NCBI RefSeq assembly: GCF_003610785.1 | Contig: NZ_RAQQ01000004.1 | Span: 248,001 to 312,000, forward strand | Source: Micromonospora globbae | GTDB lineage: Bacteria > Actinomycetota > Actinomycetes > Mycobacteriales > Micromonosporaceae | Direction of reading: 5' to 3' | Length of the DNA: 64,000 nucleotides | Position numbers and translations under genes: made by a program | Part shown: in pieces, positions 46,316 through 54,749 of the stretch | Numbering within the stretch: the first letter of the stretch is position 1 | Layout of the letters: every line of letters starts with the position of its first letter | Notes under the pieces: generated by a model | Database searches by the model: none | Seen by the model: the letters and a program-made list of their open reading frames with translations, nothing else | Told to the model about the DNA's origin: nothing

Positions 46316-47197
46316 TCACGGGCGGCGCGGGTGCGCGGCGAAGAATTCCCAGATCAGGTCGGTGGCCGACACGCCGGCGTCGGGATCGGCGAGTTGCCCG
46401 GTGGCCGCACCGGGCCACGCGTGGCCCATCTCGGGCAGGGTGTAGACGGTGACGTCGCTGCCGTCGGCGCAGCGCGCGTCGGTGCGGGTGACTCCCGGCG
46501 CCCCGCCCGGCGCGGCCGGCGCCGGCCGGCAGCCGAGCCGTCGCTGCCAGGTCCGCATGCCCACCCGGAACGCGTCGGCGTAGCGGTCCTGCCCGCCGAT
46601 GAACGTGATGACCGAGACCGGGCGGGTCGGCACGTAGTCGTCCGCCTCCGTCCGTGGCCCGCCGTAGCCGCCGCTGACGGCGCCGATGGCGGCGAAGACG
46701 CCCGACGCCTCGACCGCCGCCCGGAAGCTCATGTCGCCGCCGTTCGAGATGCCCGTGAGGTAGACGCGGTCGGGGTCGGCACCCCACGTCCGGACGAGGT
46801 GCTCGGTGAGCGCCGTGAGGAAGCCGACGTCGTCGGCGTCGCCGCAGCAGATCAGGGCGTTGAAGCCGCCGCCGGTCCCGTCCGGGTACGCCACCAGGAC
46901 GTCCTCCCGGTCGGCGACGGCGTCCAGACCCGCCATCTCGCGGATCGCCGCGCCGCTGCCGGGGTACGGGTGCAGCGCGATGACCAGGGCGGTGGGCGTC
47001 GTCCGGTCGTACGTCGGTGGGGCGTGCAGGAGGTAGGTGCGTTCCCGGCCGCCGTGCGGGAGGCTGAGCCGGTGGTCCCCGGGACCGGGCTCGGCGGCCC
47101 CACCGGCCGCGGACGGCGCCGGCGTGGCGGCGCCCCCGTCGCACGCGGCACCGGCCAGTGCCAGTCCCGCCGCCGCCACCGCCAGCAACCGCCGCAT
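46316..47197 (-). CDS. Lipoprotein esterase, PHB-depolymerase/LpqC type
   Basis: The 293-residue protein has a lipoprotein signal ending GAAC (about Cys20). The α/β-hydrolase domain has the oxyanion-region LVIALHPYPGSG, the nucleophile elbow GISNGGDMSF (Ser in GISNG), and the catalytic His in PEMGHAWPGA. Five or more cysteines, including LICCGDADD and RRLGCRP, suggest disulphides. It resembles LpqC-type secreted esterases of the polyhydroxybutyrate-depolymerase family; the natural substrate is unknown. ATG 47197 follows GAAGGGGG. It converges with argA at 5 nt and diverges from an ArsR-type regulator. Confidence 0.85.
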   Translation of the reverse strand: MRRLLAVAAAGLALAGAACDGGAATPAPSAAGGAAEPGPGDHRLSLPHGGRERTYLLHAPPTYDRTTPTALVIALHPYPGSGAAIREMAGLDAVADREDVLVAYPDGTGGGFNALICCGDADDVGFLTALTEHLVRTWGADPDRVYLTGISNGGDMSFRAAVEASGVFAAIGAVSGGYGGPRTEADDYVPTRPVSVITFIGGQDRYADAFRVGMRTWQRRLGCRPAPAAPGGAPGVTRTDARCADGSDVTVYTLPEMGHAWPGAATGQLADPDAGVSATDLIWEFFAAHPRRP

Positions 47198-47290
47198 GCC
47201 CGCCCCCTTCGTGATGGCGCACACCGTCGGTCGCCGGACACCGACCGGTCAACCCTTTCGGCGCTGGCCGAAGACCGGCAGGCTGCTCCC

Positions 47291-48274
47291 ATGCTTCGCC
47301 TCCGGCTCCGATCGGCGGACCTGCGCCAAATCTGCTTCGCCGACCGCCCGCATCCGGCCGGCATGGCACTGCTGGCCAGCCAGGCGCTGCGGGGCCCGAC
47401 GGTCGCCGTGACGGCCCCCGCGCTGGCCGGCCGGGCCGCCGAGGCGGTCCGGAACGACGACGTACGGGCCGCGAGCGCCGCCCTGCGGCACCTGCTGCCC
47501 GCCCGTGGCCGGCTGCCCGACTTCCTGACCCCGTTCGACGGTCTGGACTCGCTGGCGGCCGGCCTCGACGCGATCCGGGCCACGCCGACCTGGCGGGTGC
47601 GGGCGGACGTCCGCGCCGCGTACGCCGACCTGCCGCCCACCCCGATGCGCCGGCGTTTCGCGGCCGCCGACCCGGAGGTGTTCGACCTGCTCGCGGCGGC
47701 GACCCGCACCTGGTTCGACGCCGTGCTCGCACCACACTGGACCGACCTGGGGCGCTCGCACCGGCAGCAGGTGGCCGCCGCCGCGCACCGGTACGCGTTC
47801 GCCGGCGTGGACGGTCTGCTCGGCGGGCTGCACCCGCTGATCCGGTGGAACCCGCCCGTGCTGGAGGTCGACACGTGGTGGGACGGCGACCTGCCCGGGA
47901 CCGGGCACGGGCTGATCCTCGTGCCCTCGCCGCTGTCGGGCGTCCGCCCGCGTGCGCTCGTCGAGCCGGGCCGCCCGGTCCTGCTCGTCTACCCGGTCTC
48001 CATCGCGTCACCGGCAGCCTCGGCCGGGCCGGACGTCCTCGCCCGGCTGGTCGGCCGGACCCGGGCCGCCGTGCTGCGCCGGCTCGCCGAACCCGGTGAG
48101 CACAGCACGACCACGCTCGCCCGGGCCGTCGAGGTGAGCCTCGCGTCGGCGTCGGAGCACACGGCGGCGCTGCGGGCGGCCGGCCTCGTCGACACCGAAC
48201 GGGTCGGCGGAAGCGTCCGGCACCGGCTGACGCCGCTCGGCGCGCACCTGCTGGCCGCTTCTCCGTCGGCGTGA
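47291..48274 (+). CDS. ArsR-type winged-helix transcriptional regulator with N-terminal DUF5937-like domain
   Basis: The 327-residue protein has a large N-terminal domain (about 240 residues) of mostly helices. The C-terminal winged helix is ArsR-like (about 245-325): AVLRRLAEPGEHSTTTLARAVEVSLASASEHTAALRAAGLVDTERVGGSVRHRLTPLGAHLL. The large N-terminal part distinguishes it from classical metal sensors. No metal-binding cysteine is evident. The divergent esterase gene is a plausible target, though the 93-nt intergenic region shows no clear operator. Weak initiation signals precede ATG 47291. Confidence 0.8.
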   Translation: MLRLRLRSADLRQICFADRPHPAGMALLASQALRGPTVAVTAPALAGRAAEAVRNDDVRAASAALRHLLPARGRLPDFLTPFDGLDSLAAGLDAIRATPTWRVRADVRAAYADLPPTPMRRRFAAADPEVFDLLAAATRTWFDAVLAPHWTDLGRSHRQQVAAAAHRYAFAGVDGLLGGLHPLIRWNPPVLEVDTWWDGDLPGTGHGLILVPSPLSGVRPRALVEPGRPVLLVYPVSIASPAASAGPDVLARLVGRTRAAVLRRLAEPGEHSTTTLARAVEVSLASASEHTAALRAAGLVDTERVGGSVRHRLTPLGAHLLAASPSA

Positions 48275-48369
48275 CGGGCACTGCGGGGCCGCCGCTGCCG
48301 TCGCCTGGCTCACGCCGGCCGGAGGCCGCTCGGCTCGCGGTGACCGGGTCGCCGGCCGGCCGCCTGCCG

Positions 48370-48375
48370 TAGGGT
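48370..48375 (+). promoter_or_regulatory. -10 box TAGGGT, leaderless ppx
   Basis: It ends 7 nt before the GTG at 48383. Confidence 0.55.
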
Positions 48376-48382
48376 TGCGGAC

Positions 48383-49327
48383 GTGACGACGCGCGTGGCC
48401 GCCATCGACTGCGGGACCAACTCCATCCGACTCCTGGTCGCCGACCTGCCCGATCCCGGCGCGGGGCCGGAGGCGCCGCTGGCCGACCTCAGCCGCCGGA
48501 TGGAGATCGTCCGGCTCGGCCAGGGCGTGGACCGGACCGGACGGCTGGCGCCGGAGGCGATCGAGCGCACCCGGGTCGCGCTGGCCGACTACGCGACCGA
48601 GATGGAGAAGCTCGGCGCCGAACGGGTGCGGATGGTGGCCACCTCGGCCACCCGGGACGCCGCGAACGCCGACGAGTTCCGCACGATGGTGGAGCGGACG
48701 CTCGGCGTGGCCCCCGAGGTGGTGAGCGGCGACGAGGAGGCCCGGCTGTCCTTCACCGGGGCGGTCCGCGGGCTGCCCGCCGACGCGAAGGCGCCGTTCC
48801 TCGTGGTCGACATCGGCGGTGGGTCGACCGAGTTCGTGGTGGGCACCCGCGACGGTGGGGTGCAGGCGGCGGTGTCGATGGACATCGGCTGCGTGCGGAT
48901 GACCGAGCGGCACCTGCACGGCGACCCGCCCGGCCTCGACGAGATCGCCGCGGCCCAGGCCGACATCGCGGTCGCCGTCGACCGGGCGCTGGAGGTGGTG
49001 CCCGGGCGCGAGGCGGCCACACTGGTCGGGCTCGCCGGGTCGGTCACCACCGTGGTCGCGATCGCCGAGGGCCTGCAGGCGTACGACCCGGGTCGCATCC
49101 ACCACGCCCGGGTCCCGTACGACAAGGTGGCCGACGTGACCGCCGATCTGCTCGCGAAGACGCGGGAGCAGCGGCTCGCCATCCCCGTGATGCACCCGGG
49201 CCGGGCCGACGTGATCGGCGCGGGCGGGCTCGTGCTGCGGGTGATCATGGAACGGGCCGGCATGCCCTCGGTCGTCGCCTCCGAGCACGACATCCTCGAC
49301 GGCATCGCCTGGAGCCTGCAGCGGTAG
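48383..49327 (+). CDS. ppx: Ppx/GppA family exopolyphosphatase
   Basis: The 314-residue protein belongs to the ASKHA superfamily: phosphate-1 motif AAIDCGTNSIRLLVAD, connect-1 and VVDIGGGSTEFVVG (phosphate-2), then the adenosine-like motif region VTTVVAIAEGLQAYD. The C-terminal HD-like domain of long GppA is absent, typical of actinobacterial short Ppx. Such proteins remove phosphate from polyphosphate chains or pppGpp; which is preferred cannot be told. In many relatives ppx directly follows DUF501. Here about 2.1 kb with an esterase and a regulator separates it from argA. Confidence 0.92.
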   Translation: MTTRVAAIDCGTNSIRLLVADLPDPGAGPEAPLADLSRRMEIVRLGQGVDRTGRLAPEAIERTRVALADYATEMEKLGAERVRMVATSATRDAANADEFRTMVERTLGVAPEVVSGDEEARLSFTGAVRGLPADAKAPFLVVDIGGGSTEFVVGTRDGGVQAAVSMDIGCVRMTERHLHGDPPGLDEIAAAQADIAVAVDRALEVVPGREAATLVGLAGSVTTVVAIAEGLQAYDPGRIHHARVPYDKVADVTADLLAKTREQRLAIPVMHPGRADVIGAGGLVLRVIMERAGMPSVVASEHDILDGIAWSLQR

Positions 49328-49354
49328 CGACGCTGACGCGGGCCGTCGGGCCGG

Positions 49355-49984
49355 TCAGGTGCGTTCGGTGGCGAGGCGCGCCCCGAAGCCGAGCAGGGCG
49401 CACCCGGTGAGCCCGTCGAGCCAGCGGCGCACCCGCCGGCGGGAGAGGACCTGCCGGGCGCGGTGCAGCGCGCCGACCAGGAGGAGCAGGTAGAGCAGCG
49501 ACAGCACCGCGTGGCTGAGCGCGAAGGCGGCCAACACCGCCAGCGGTGCCGAGCCGCCGACGAACTGCGGTAGCACCGCGAGGTAGAAGGCGAGCACCTT
49601 CGGGTTGGTGATGTTGGACAGGAAACCCTGCCGGAAGCCGGTGAGCGCCTGGCCGGGCGGGGCGGCGGCGTCGCCGTCGAGCGGCGCGTACCGGCCGGCC
49701 CACGCCGAGCGCCACGCCTGCACGCCGAGGTACGCCAGGTAGGCCACGCCCGCCCAGCGGATCGCCTCGAACAGCGGCTGGGAGCGGACGACGAGCGCGC
49801 CCAGGCCGGCCGCGGCCGCGAGCCCCTGCACGGCGTTGGAGACGGTGACGCCGACGGCGCTCCACGTCCCCCGGCGTCGACCCGAGGCCAGCGTGTTGCG
49901 GGTGACCACCGCGAAGTCGGGGCCGGGGATGAGGATCAGCACGAGGGCGAAGACCAGGAAGGTCCCGTAGCTGCTCCACGACAT
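49355..49984 (-). CDS. LysE family amino-acid exporter
   Basis: The 209-residue protein has about six membrane helices. The N-terminal ILIPGPDFAVVTRNTLASGRR is a hallmark of the LysE/RhtB family, followed by AVQGLAAAAGLGAL and the FLSNITNPKVLAFYLAVLPQF segment. Family members export amino acids or homoserine lactones. The start ATG 49984 is preceded by TAGGGT (49996-49991) at 6 nt. It converges with ppx at 27 nt and diverges from the PadR regulator. Confidence 0.9.
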   Translation of the reverse strand: MSWSSYGTFLVFALVLILIPGPDFAVVTRNTLASGRRRGTWSAVGVTVSNAVQGLAAAAGLGALVVRSQPLFEAIRWAGVAYLAYLGVQAWRSAWAGRYAPLDGDAAAPPGQALTGFRQGFLSNITNPKVLAFYLAVLPQFVGGSAPLAVLAAFALSHAVLSLLYLLLLVGALHRARQVLSRRRVRRWLDGLTGCALLGFGARLATERT

Positions 49985-49990
49985 GCCCCG

Positions 49991-49996
49991 ACCCTA
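49991..49996 (-). promoter_or_regulatory. -10 box TAGGGT, leaderless lysE-type gene
   Basis: It ends 6 nt before the ATG at 49984. Confidence 0.5.
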
Positions 49997-50155
49997 CGAC
50001 CATCCGGCGGAACCGGCGATCCACGGACCCGACGATCGCGCCCTGACCGGCCCGGCCCGGGCGCAGGCCCGGCCCAGGGGCGGGCCGAGACGGGCGGGTC
50101 GGGGCCCGGCGGACCCGGCGCCCGGGGACACGCGGGTACCGATGGTGCTGTTCGA

Positions 50156-50195
50156 TTGACGGTACTTCGCATAACACAGTAGTGTGCGATGCGTG
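50156..50195 (+). promoter_or_regulatory. PadR promoter and operator candidate
   Basis: A strong promoter: -35 TTGACG (50156-50161), an 18-nt spacer, -10 TAGTGT (50180-50185). The inverted repeat ACAC-agta-GTGT overlaps the -10 box, and wider symmetry CGCATAACAC...GTGTGCGATGCG surrounds it. GTG 50193 starts 7 nt later, so the transcript is probably leaderless. Confidence 0.6.
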
Positions 50196-50525
50196 GACAC
50201 CACGCAGCTGTTGAAGGGCGTGCTGGATCTCGCCGTGCTCGCCGTCCTCCGGGACGAGGACGGCTACGGCTACGACATCCTCCGCCGGCTCCGCGAGGCG
50301 GGCCTCGAGGAGGTCGGCGACGCGTCGGTCTACGGCACCCTGCGCCGGCTCTTCGCCGCCGGGCTGCTGACGACGTACGTCGTGCCGAGCGAATCCGGAC
50401 CGCACCGCAAGTACTACTCGCTGAACGCGGCCGGGCGGGACCAGTTGACCCGTTCCGGCAAGCTCTGGCGTTCGTTCGCCACCACCATGGACGCACTGCT
50501 CGACGAACGGGGGGTGGCGGCGTGA
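50193..50525 (+). CDS. PadR family transcriptional regulator
   Basis: The 110-residue protein is a compact PadR winged helix. It has TQLLKGVLDLAVLAVL, YGYDILRRLREAGL, SVYGTLRRLFAAGLL and the wing GPHRKYYSLNAAGRDQL, then a short helix for dimerisation. PadR proteins repress their own operon and respond to small molecules or stress. The operator overlaps its own -10 box. It is co-translated with the HAAS-domain membrane protein (GTGA overlap), the usual pairing for this subfamily. Confidence 0.92.
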   Translation: MDTTQLLKGVLDLAVLAVLRDEDGYGYDILRRLREAGLEEVGDASVYGTLRRLFAAGLLTTYVVPSESGPHRKYYSLNAAGRDQLTRSGKLWRSFATTMDALLDERGVAA

Positions 50526-51556
50526 CCGTCACGGAGCAGGAGATCACGGAGTACGTCGAGCGGGTGCGCGCGGCCCTGGCCGACCTGCCCGCGGCGGTAC
50601 GCGACGAGTTGACCGAGGACCTGGCCGAGCACCTCGCCGAGGTGGCCGCGGAGGCCGGCGGCTCCCTCGTCGACCGGCTCGGCGCGCCCGAGGCGTACGC
50701 CGCGGAGCTGCGGGCCGCCGCCGGCGCGCCGAGCGTCGGCCGCCGTACGCTCGACCACCGGCTGGCCGCCGCCGTGCACCGGACGCGCGGCCGGTTGCGC
50801 ACGCTGGACGCCCGGCTCGGGCCGCCCCTGGGCTACGCGACCGCGAGCGAGTTCCTGCGGCTGCTCCGCCCGGCCTGGTGGGTGCTGCGCGCCTACCTGG
50901 CGGCGATGCTGGTCACCACGGTCAGCACGGGCGGCAGCTTCGGGCTGCTGCCGCGCTTCGGCGGCGAACTCCTCGCCGGTCTGATGCTGCTCGCCGGCCT
51001 CGTCCTCGTGTCGGTCTGGCTCGGTCGCCGCTCCGAGGGGCTGCACGGCTGGCCCCGCTGGGCGCTGCACGCCAGCAGCGTGGTGCTCGTCGTCTTCGCG
51101 CTGGCCGGGCTCGCCAACGCCGAGAACCGGGCCGGCTACTACCCCTACGACCCGATCGCCGTGAACAACCCGTACGACGCGGTCCGGGACGTCTTCGTCT
51201 ACGACAGCGAGGGGCGGCTCGTGGAGAACGCGCGGCTCTTCGACCAGGACGGCAACCCCATCCGGCTCGGCTATCCGGACTGTGTGGACGAGTGGGACGC
51301 GAACGGCAACCCGCTGCTGCGCCCGTACCCGTACTGCCCGGACCGGGCGCCCTTCGCGCCGCGGGCGCCGGCCCACCATCCGTCGACGGCGCCGGTCCTG
51401 CCGCCGCTGGGCACCCCGTCGGCCACACCCGACCCGACCGTCGGCCCGACGGGGACGGCGCCGCCGAGCGCCACCCCGAGCGGTACGCCCGCGCCGACCG
51501 GCAGCGCCGGCACGCCCGCGCCGACCGCCACCCCGGCGCCCACCGCGACCCGCTGA
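50522..51556 (+). CDS. HAAS-domain (DUF1700-like) membrane protein with Pro/Thr tail
   Basis: The 344-residue protein begins with a HAAS/DUF1700 domain (YVERVRAALADLPAAVRDELTEDLAEHLAEV, about residues 10-45), known to occur next to PadR regulators. Four membrane helices follow (about 120-205), then an extracytoplasmic segment rich in Tyr, Asn and Asp (YYPYDPIAVNNPYDAVRDV...). The end is a 60-residue Pro/Thr/Ala-rich stretch (GTAPPSATPSGTPAPTGSAG). That tail suggests surface exposure or O-mannosylation. The signal sensed by the pair is unknown. The start overlaps the PadR stop by 4 nt. Confidence 0.88.
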   Translation: MTVTEQEITEYVERVRAALADLPAAVRDELTEDLAEHLAEVAAEAGGSLVDRLGAPEAYAAELRAAAGAPSVGRRTLDHRLAAAVHRTRGRLRTLDARLGPPLGYATASEFLRLLRPAWWVLRAYLAAMLVTTVSTGGSFGLLPRFGGELLAGLMLLAGLVLVSVWLGRRSEGLHGWPRWALHASSVVLVVFALAGLANAENRAGYYPYDPIAVNNPYDAVRDVFVYDSEGRLVENARLFDQDGNPIRLGYPDCVDEWDANGNPLLRPYPYCPDRAPFAPRAPAHHPSTAPVLPPLGTPSATPDPTVGPTGTAPPSATPSGTPAPTGSAGTPAPTATPAPTATR

Positions 51557-51568
51557 GCTGTCCATACG

Positions 51569-51599
51569 CGTCCGGCCGTCACCACGTGGCGGCCGGACG
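51569..51599 (+). terminator. Hairpin after HAAS gene
   Basis: CGTCCGGCCG (51569-51578) pairs with 51590-51599, 13 nt past the stop. Confidence 0.6.
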
Positions 51600-51704
51600 C
51601 CCGCGGACGCCGGCGGCCGTGGCGGTCGGACGCCGGCGGCCGTGCGGCCGGCGACGAAGCTGGGAAATACCTGAACGGATGAGGCCGGCGGGACGGCGGG
51701 CGGA

Positions 51705-51739
51705 GTTGATGATCGTTACGGTGTCGTCTGCTCATCAAC
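51705..51739. promoter_or_regulatory. Promoter with flanking inverted repeat (LppU-like gene)
   Basis: GTTGATGA (51705-51712) and TCATCAAC (51732-51739) form an 8-bp inverted repeat around a TACGGT -10 box (51717-51722). A start near 51729 gives a short leader with GGAAGGA before GTG 51758. It is an operator or 5' hairpin candidate. Confidence 0.45.
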
Positions 51740-51757
51740 CCCTCGGAAGGAACCCCC

Positions 51758-52273
51758 GTGTCAGAGCAGGTCGCACCGCCCCCCTCGGCCAGCCCCGAGC
51801 AGCCCCAGCCGGCGGAGCAGGCGGCGCCCCCGGTCACGCCCCCGGCCGAGCCGGCCACGTCCCCGGCGGCGCCGGAGACGAAGAAGTCCGGCGGCAGGAA
51901 GGCGCTCGGCATCCTGAGCGCGATCGTCGTCGTCGTGGTCGTCGCCGGGCTCAAGTTCGGCCTCGCCACCGCCATCCGCGGGTTCTTCGACAAGGACCCG
52001 ACGGCCGAGGCGAAGGCCGGCGACTGCATCGCCGAACTGCCCGAGGTCACCGGCACCGAGGAGGAGGAGGTCGACGGCGCCAAGGTCGTGGACTGCACCT
52101 CGACGGAGGCCGTGTACACGGTGGTCGGTCGCGTCGACGGGCAGACCGAGGCGCAGGCGCAGTCCGGTGCCGGGTGCGACCCGTACATCAAGGAGGACCA
52201 GGAGGGCTACCTCTTCTACAGCATCGAGCCGGGCAAGACCGGGTACCTGCTCTGCCTCACCAAGAAGTCCTGA
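51758..52273 (+). CDS. LppU-family (SCO3897-like) membrane-anchored protein
   Basis: The 171-residue protein has a Pro/Ala-rich N-terminal tail (about 45 residues) and one membrane helix (about 50-70, ALGILSAIVVVVVVAGLKFG). The extracytoplasmic domain has four cysteines (AGDCIAELP, VVDCTSTEAVYTVVG, GAGCDPYI, YLLCLTKK), likely two disulphides. The spacing and GDC...VVDC pattern match the LppU/SCO3897 group of actinobacterial secreted proteins. The function is unknown. GTG 51758 follows GGAAGGA. A hairpin terminator closes the unit. Confidence 0.8.
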   Translation: MSEQVAPPPSASPEQPQPAEQAAPPVTPPAEPATSPAAPETKKSGGRKALGILSAIVVVVVVAGLKFGLATAIRGFFDKDPTAEAKAGDCIAELPEVTGTEEEEVDGAKVVDCTSTEAVYTVVGRVDGQTEAQAQSGAGCDPYIKEDQEGYLFYSIEPGKTGYLLCLTKKS

Positions 52274-52304
52274 CAGACCACGGTCCGGCCCGGTCCGGAC
52301 GGCC

Positions 52305-52341
52305 CCGACGGCGGCGCGACGACGGTGCGCGCCGCCGTCGG
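52305..52341 (+). terminator. Hairpin terminator after LppU-like gene
   Basis: CCGACGGCGGCGCG (52305-52318) pairs perfectly with 52328-52341 over a 9-nt loop. Confidence 0.75.
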
Positions 52342-52368
52342 CGTACGCCGGGTCGACACGGAACCAAC

Positions 52369-52377
52369 AGGAGGTGA
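52369..52377 (+). promoter_or_regulatory. Perfect anti-Shine-Dalgarno match without an evident start
   Basis: AGGAGGTGA is fully complementary to the 16S rRNA 3' end. No ATG follows at normal distance. The GTG inside it opens a 26-codon ORF to 52454 but is too close, and a CTG at 52386 is possible. The DLH gene starts 100 nt later with its own site. Confidence 0.35.
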
Positions 52378-52477
52378 ACGCCACTGCTCCCGCCTCTTCC
52401 CGGGGCGGTCGTGGCGTGGCAGGCTACCGCCACTGGGCGACCAGCCAACGATGACTGACCGCTAGGAGGACGGGCCG

Positions 52478-53161
52478 ATGGGCGAAATGGTGAGGTACCG
52501 CAGCCAGGGTACGAGCGAGGGGTATCTCGCGATACCCTCCGGCGGTGCGGCCAGCCCGGCGGTCATCGTCATCCAGGACTGGTGGGGTCTGGTGCCCCAC
52601 GTACGCGCGGTCGTGGACCGGTTCGCCGAGGCCGGCTTCGTCGCGCTCGCCCCGGACTTCCGGCACGGCGGGCCGGCCAGCAAACCGAGTGAGCCGCGGC
52701 AGATGCTGAACAGCGTCCAGATGGACGAGGCCGCCTCCGACATCGCCGCCGCGGCCGACTACCTCGCCGGCCGGATCGAGGTGGCCGGGAAGGTCGGCTG
52801 CGCCGGCTTCTGCGCCGGGGCCAGCCTTGCCCTCTGGGCGGCGAGCCGGTCGGAGCGGATCGTCGCCACCGCGGCCTTCTACCCCCGCCTGCCCTGGGAG
52901 GGGATGCGCACCGAGTGGACCGACTACGCCGGCAAGGCGGCGATCATCCACTGCTCCGAGGCGGACGGCACCTCCGCCGACGACGGCGTGCAGACCGTAC
53001 GCGACGCCATCGAGAAGGCCGGCGGCACCTGCCAGACCTACGACTACCCCGGCACCGCCCACGCGTTCTTCAACGAGGACCGGCCCGAGAACTACGACCA
53101 GCGTGCCGCCGCCACCGCCTGGGCGCGCACCCTCGAACTCTTCCGGGCGAAGCTTGGCTGA
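52478..53161 (+). CDS. Dienelactone hydrolase family protein
   Basis: The 227-residue α/β-hydrolase has the dienelactone hydrolase triad: nucleophile Cys112 in [14 protein letters not shown], an acid in the EADGTSADD region, and His195 in [12 protein letters not shown]. The N-terminal [31 protein letters not shown] is typical. Such enzymes open lactone rings in chlorocatechol breakdown, but most genomic members act on unknown esters. The start has TAGGAGG at good distance. Its stop overlaps the next gene by 8 nt. Confidence 0.9.
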   Translation: MGEMVRYRSQGTSEGYLAIPSGGAASPAVIVIQDWWGLVPHVRAVVDRFAEAGFVALAPDFRHGGPASKPSEPRQMLNSVQMDEAASDIAAAADYLAGRIEVAGKVGCAGFCAGASLALWAASRSERIVATAAFYPRLPWEGMRTEWTDYAGKAAIIHCSEADGTSADDGVQTVRDAIEKAGGTCQTYDYPGTAHAFFNEDRPENYDQRAAATAWARTLELFRAKLG

Positions 53162-53894
53162 GCCGCGTACCCCGCACGAGGTGGTCGACCGCGCGGCGCG
53201 GGCGGCCGACCTGGCCGACCTCGACGCGGCGGTGAGCGACTGCTTCGCCTGCCCCCGGCTCGTGGACTGGCGGGAGGAGGTGGCCCGCACCCGGCGGGCG
53301 GCGTTCCGCGATCAGCGGTACTGGGGTCGTCCGGTTCCCGGCTTCGGCCCGCCGGACGCGCGGATCGCCATCCTCGGTCTCGCGCCCGCGGCCCACGGCG
53401 GCAACCGCACCGGCCGGATCTTCACCGGTGACCGCTCCGGCGACGTCCTCTTCGCCGCGCTGCACCGCGCAGGCCTGGCCAACCAGCCGACGAGCGTCGC
53501 CGCGGATGACGGACTCACGGTGCGTGACATGCGGATCTTCTCGGCGGTGCGGTGCGCCCCGCCGGACAACAAGCCGACCCCGCAGGAGCGGGACACCTGT
53601 GCGCCCTGGCTGCACCGGGAGGTCGCGCTGATCCGGCCGACGCTGCGCGTGGTCGTGGCGCTGGGCGCCTTCGCGTGGGCCGCCTGGTGGCCCGTGCTGC
53701 TGCACGTCTACGGAATCCGTCCGCCCAGCCCGCGACCGGCCTTCGCCCATGGGGCACACTGGTCCGGCACGGCCGCACCGGATCTGCTCGGCTGCTACCA
53801 CGTCAGCCAGCAGAACACCTTCACAGGGCGGCTGACACCAGGAATGCTGGACGACGTGTTCGCCCGGGCGAAGCAGTTGGCCGGAGTGGACTGA
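53154..53894 (+). CDS. udgB: Type-5 uracil-DNA glycosylase (UdgB family)
   Basis: The 246-residue protein has four cysteines suited to a [4Fe-4S] cluster: Cys30 and Cys33 ([18 protein letters not shown]) and two in [20 protein letters not shown]. The UDG core has [35 protein letters not shown] and the C-terminal [19 protein letters not shown] motif. UdgB enzymes remove uracil, hypoxanthine and some thymine adducts; they are common in actinobacteria and thermophiles. I chose TTG 53154 because the frame matches family N-termini and it overlaps the DLH stop. A GTG further in is possible. Confidence 0.87.
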   Translation: MAEPRTPHEVVDRAARAADLADLDAAVSDCFACPRLVDWREEVARTRRAAFRDQRYWGRPVPGFGPPDARIAILGLAPAAHGGNRTGRIFTGDRSGDVLFAALHRAGLANQPTSVAADDGLTVRDMRIFSAVRCAPPDNKPTPQERDTCAPWLHREVALIRPTLRVVVALGAFAWAAWWPVLLHVYGIRPPSPRPAFAHGAHWSGTAAPDLLGCYHVSQQNTFTGRLTPGMLDDVFARAKQLAGVD

Positions 53895-53914
53895 AGCTGC
53901 GTGGGGCGGTGGCC

Positions 53915-54715
53915 ATGACGAAGAGTACGCGTCAGCCCGCACCGCAGTCCCCGGTCGCGGAGGACGGCGCCCCGGCCGGTCCCGGCCCGTTGCGCCGCTG
54001 GTGGCCGGTCGCCGCCGTGGTCCTGCTGCTCGTCGGCGCCGGGATCGCCGCCGCGAACTCCTCGCTCGGGGCGAGCCGGATCCCGCCGGCCGCCGAGGGC
54101 ATCCCGCTGGTTCCCGAGTACCCGAGCGAGTTCCCGACGGCGCCGCCCTCGATCCCCGTCGAGCCCCGCGACGCCGGCCAGGCCAACCTGCCCGACCTGC
54201 CATCGTGGATCGTGACGGCCGCCATCGTGCTGGCCGGGCTGGCCGTGGTCGCCGCCCTCGGCTATCTGCTCTGGGCGCCGATCCGGAACGTCCTGCGCCG
54301 CCGCCACCGCCCGCTGCCGCAGCGGCCGGGACGCACGGCCGAGGGCACCGCGCGGGAGGTGGTGGCCGCCGTCGACGCCGGCCTCGTCGAGCTGGACGAC
54401 GAGGACGTCGACCCCCGGGTCGCGGTCATCGCCTGCTGGGTACGCCTCGAGGAGGCCGCCGCGGCGGCGGGCGTTCCGCGGCTGGCCGGTGACACCTCCA
54501 CCGACCTGGTCCTCCGCCTGCTCCGCGGCGACCCCTCCGCCGGTGTGCCGGCGATCGTGAGCGCCGACGTGCTCGCCGAGTTCGCCCACGTCTACCGTGA
54601 GGCGCGGTACGCCACCCGACCGGTCGACGAGCGCACCCGCGACCAGGCCCGGGCGGCGCTGCGCCGGCTGCGCGGTGAACTCACCGCCGTGACCTCCGAT
54701 GAGGTGGCGGCGTGA
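53915..54715 (+). CDS. DUF4129 domain membrane protein
   Basis: The 266-residue protein has two membrane helices (about residues 30-50 and 95-117) with a Pro-rich outer loop (PEYPSEFPTAPPSIPVEP). The cytoplasmic C-terminal DUF4129 region of about 100 residues contains VVAAVDAGLVELDDEDVDPRVAVIACWVRLEEAAAAAG and EFAHVYREARYATRPVDERTRDQARAALRRLR. DUF4129 proteins accompany MoxR–DUF58 modules and are often linked to transglutaminase-like proteins; the function is unknown. It heads an operon with the next four genes. Confidence 0.85.
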   Translation: MTKSTRQPAPQSPVAEDGAPAGPGPLRRWWPVAAVVLLLVGAGIAAANSSLGASRIPPAAEGIPLVPEYPSEFPTAPPSIPVEPRDAGQANLPDLPSWIVTAAIVLAGLAVVAALGYLLWAPIRNVLRRRHRPLPQRPGRTAEGTAREVVAAVDAGLVELDDEDVDPRVAVIACWVRLEEAAAAAGVPRLAGDTSTDLVLRLLRGDPSAGVPAIVSADVLAEFAHVYREARYATRPVDERTRDQARAALRRLRGELTAVTSDEVAA

Positions 54716-54749
54716 GCGGACATTCCCTGCGGCGAGGGGGAGCACCGGC

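Noticed and set aside
48274..48383. Mixed inverted repeats CCGGCCGG near 48340-48360
   Set aside because: Such GC palindromes are expected at this composition. Position and symmetry do not stand out from background.
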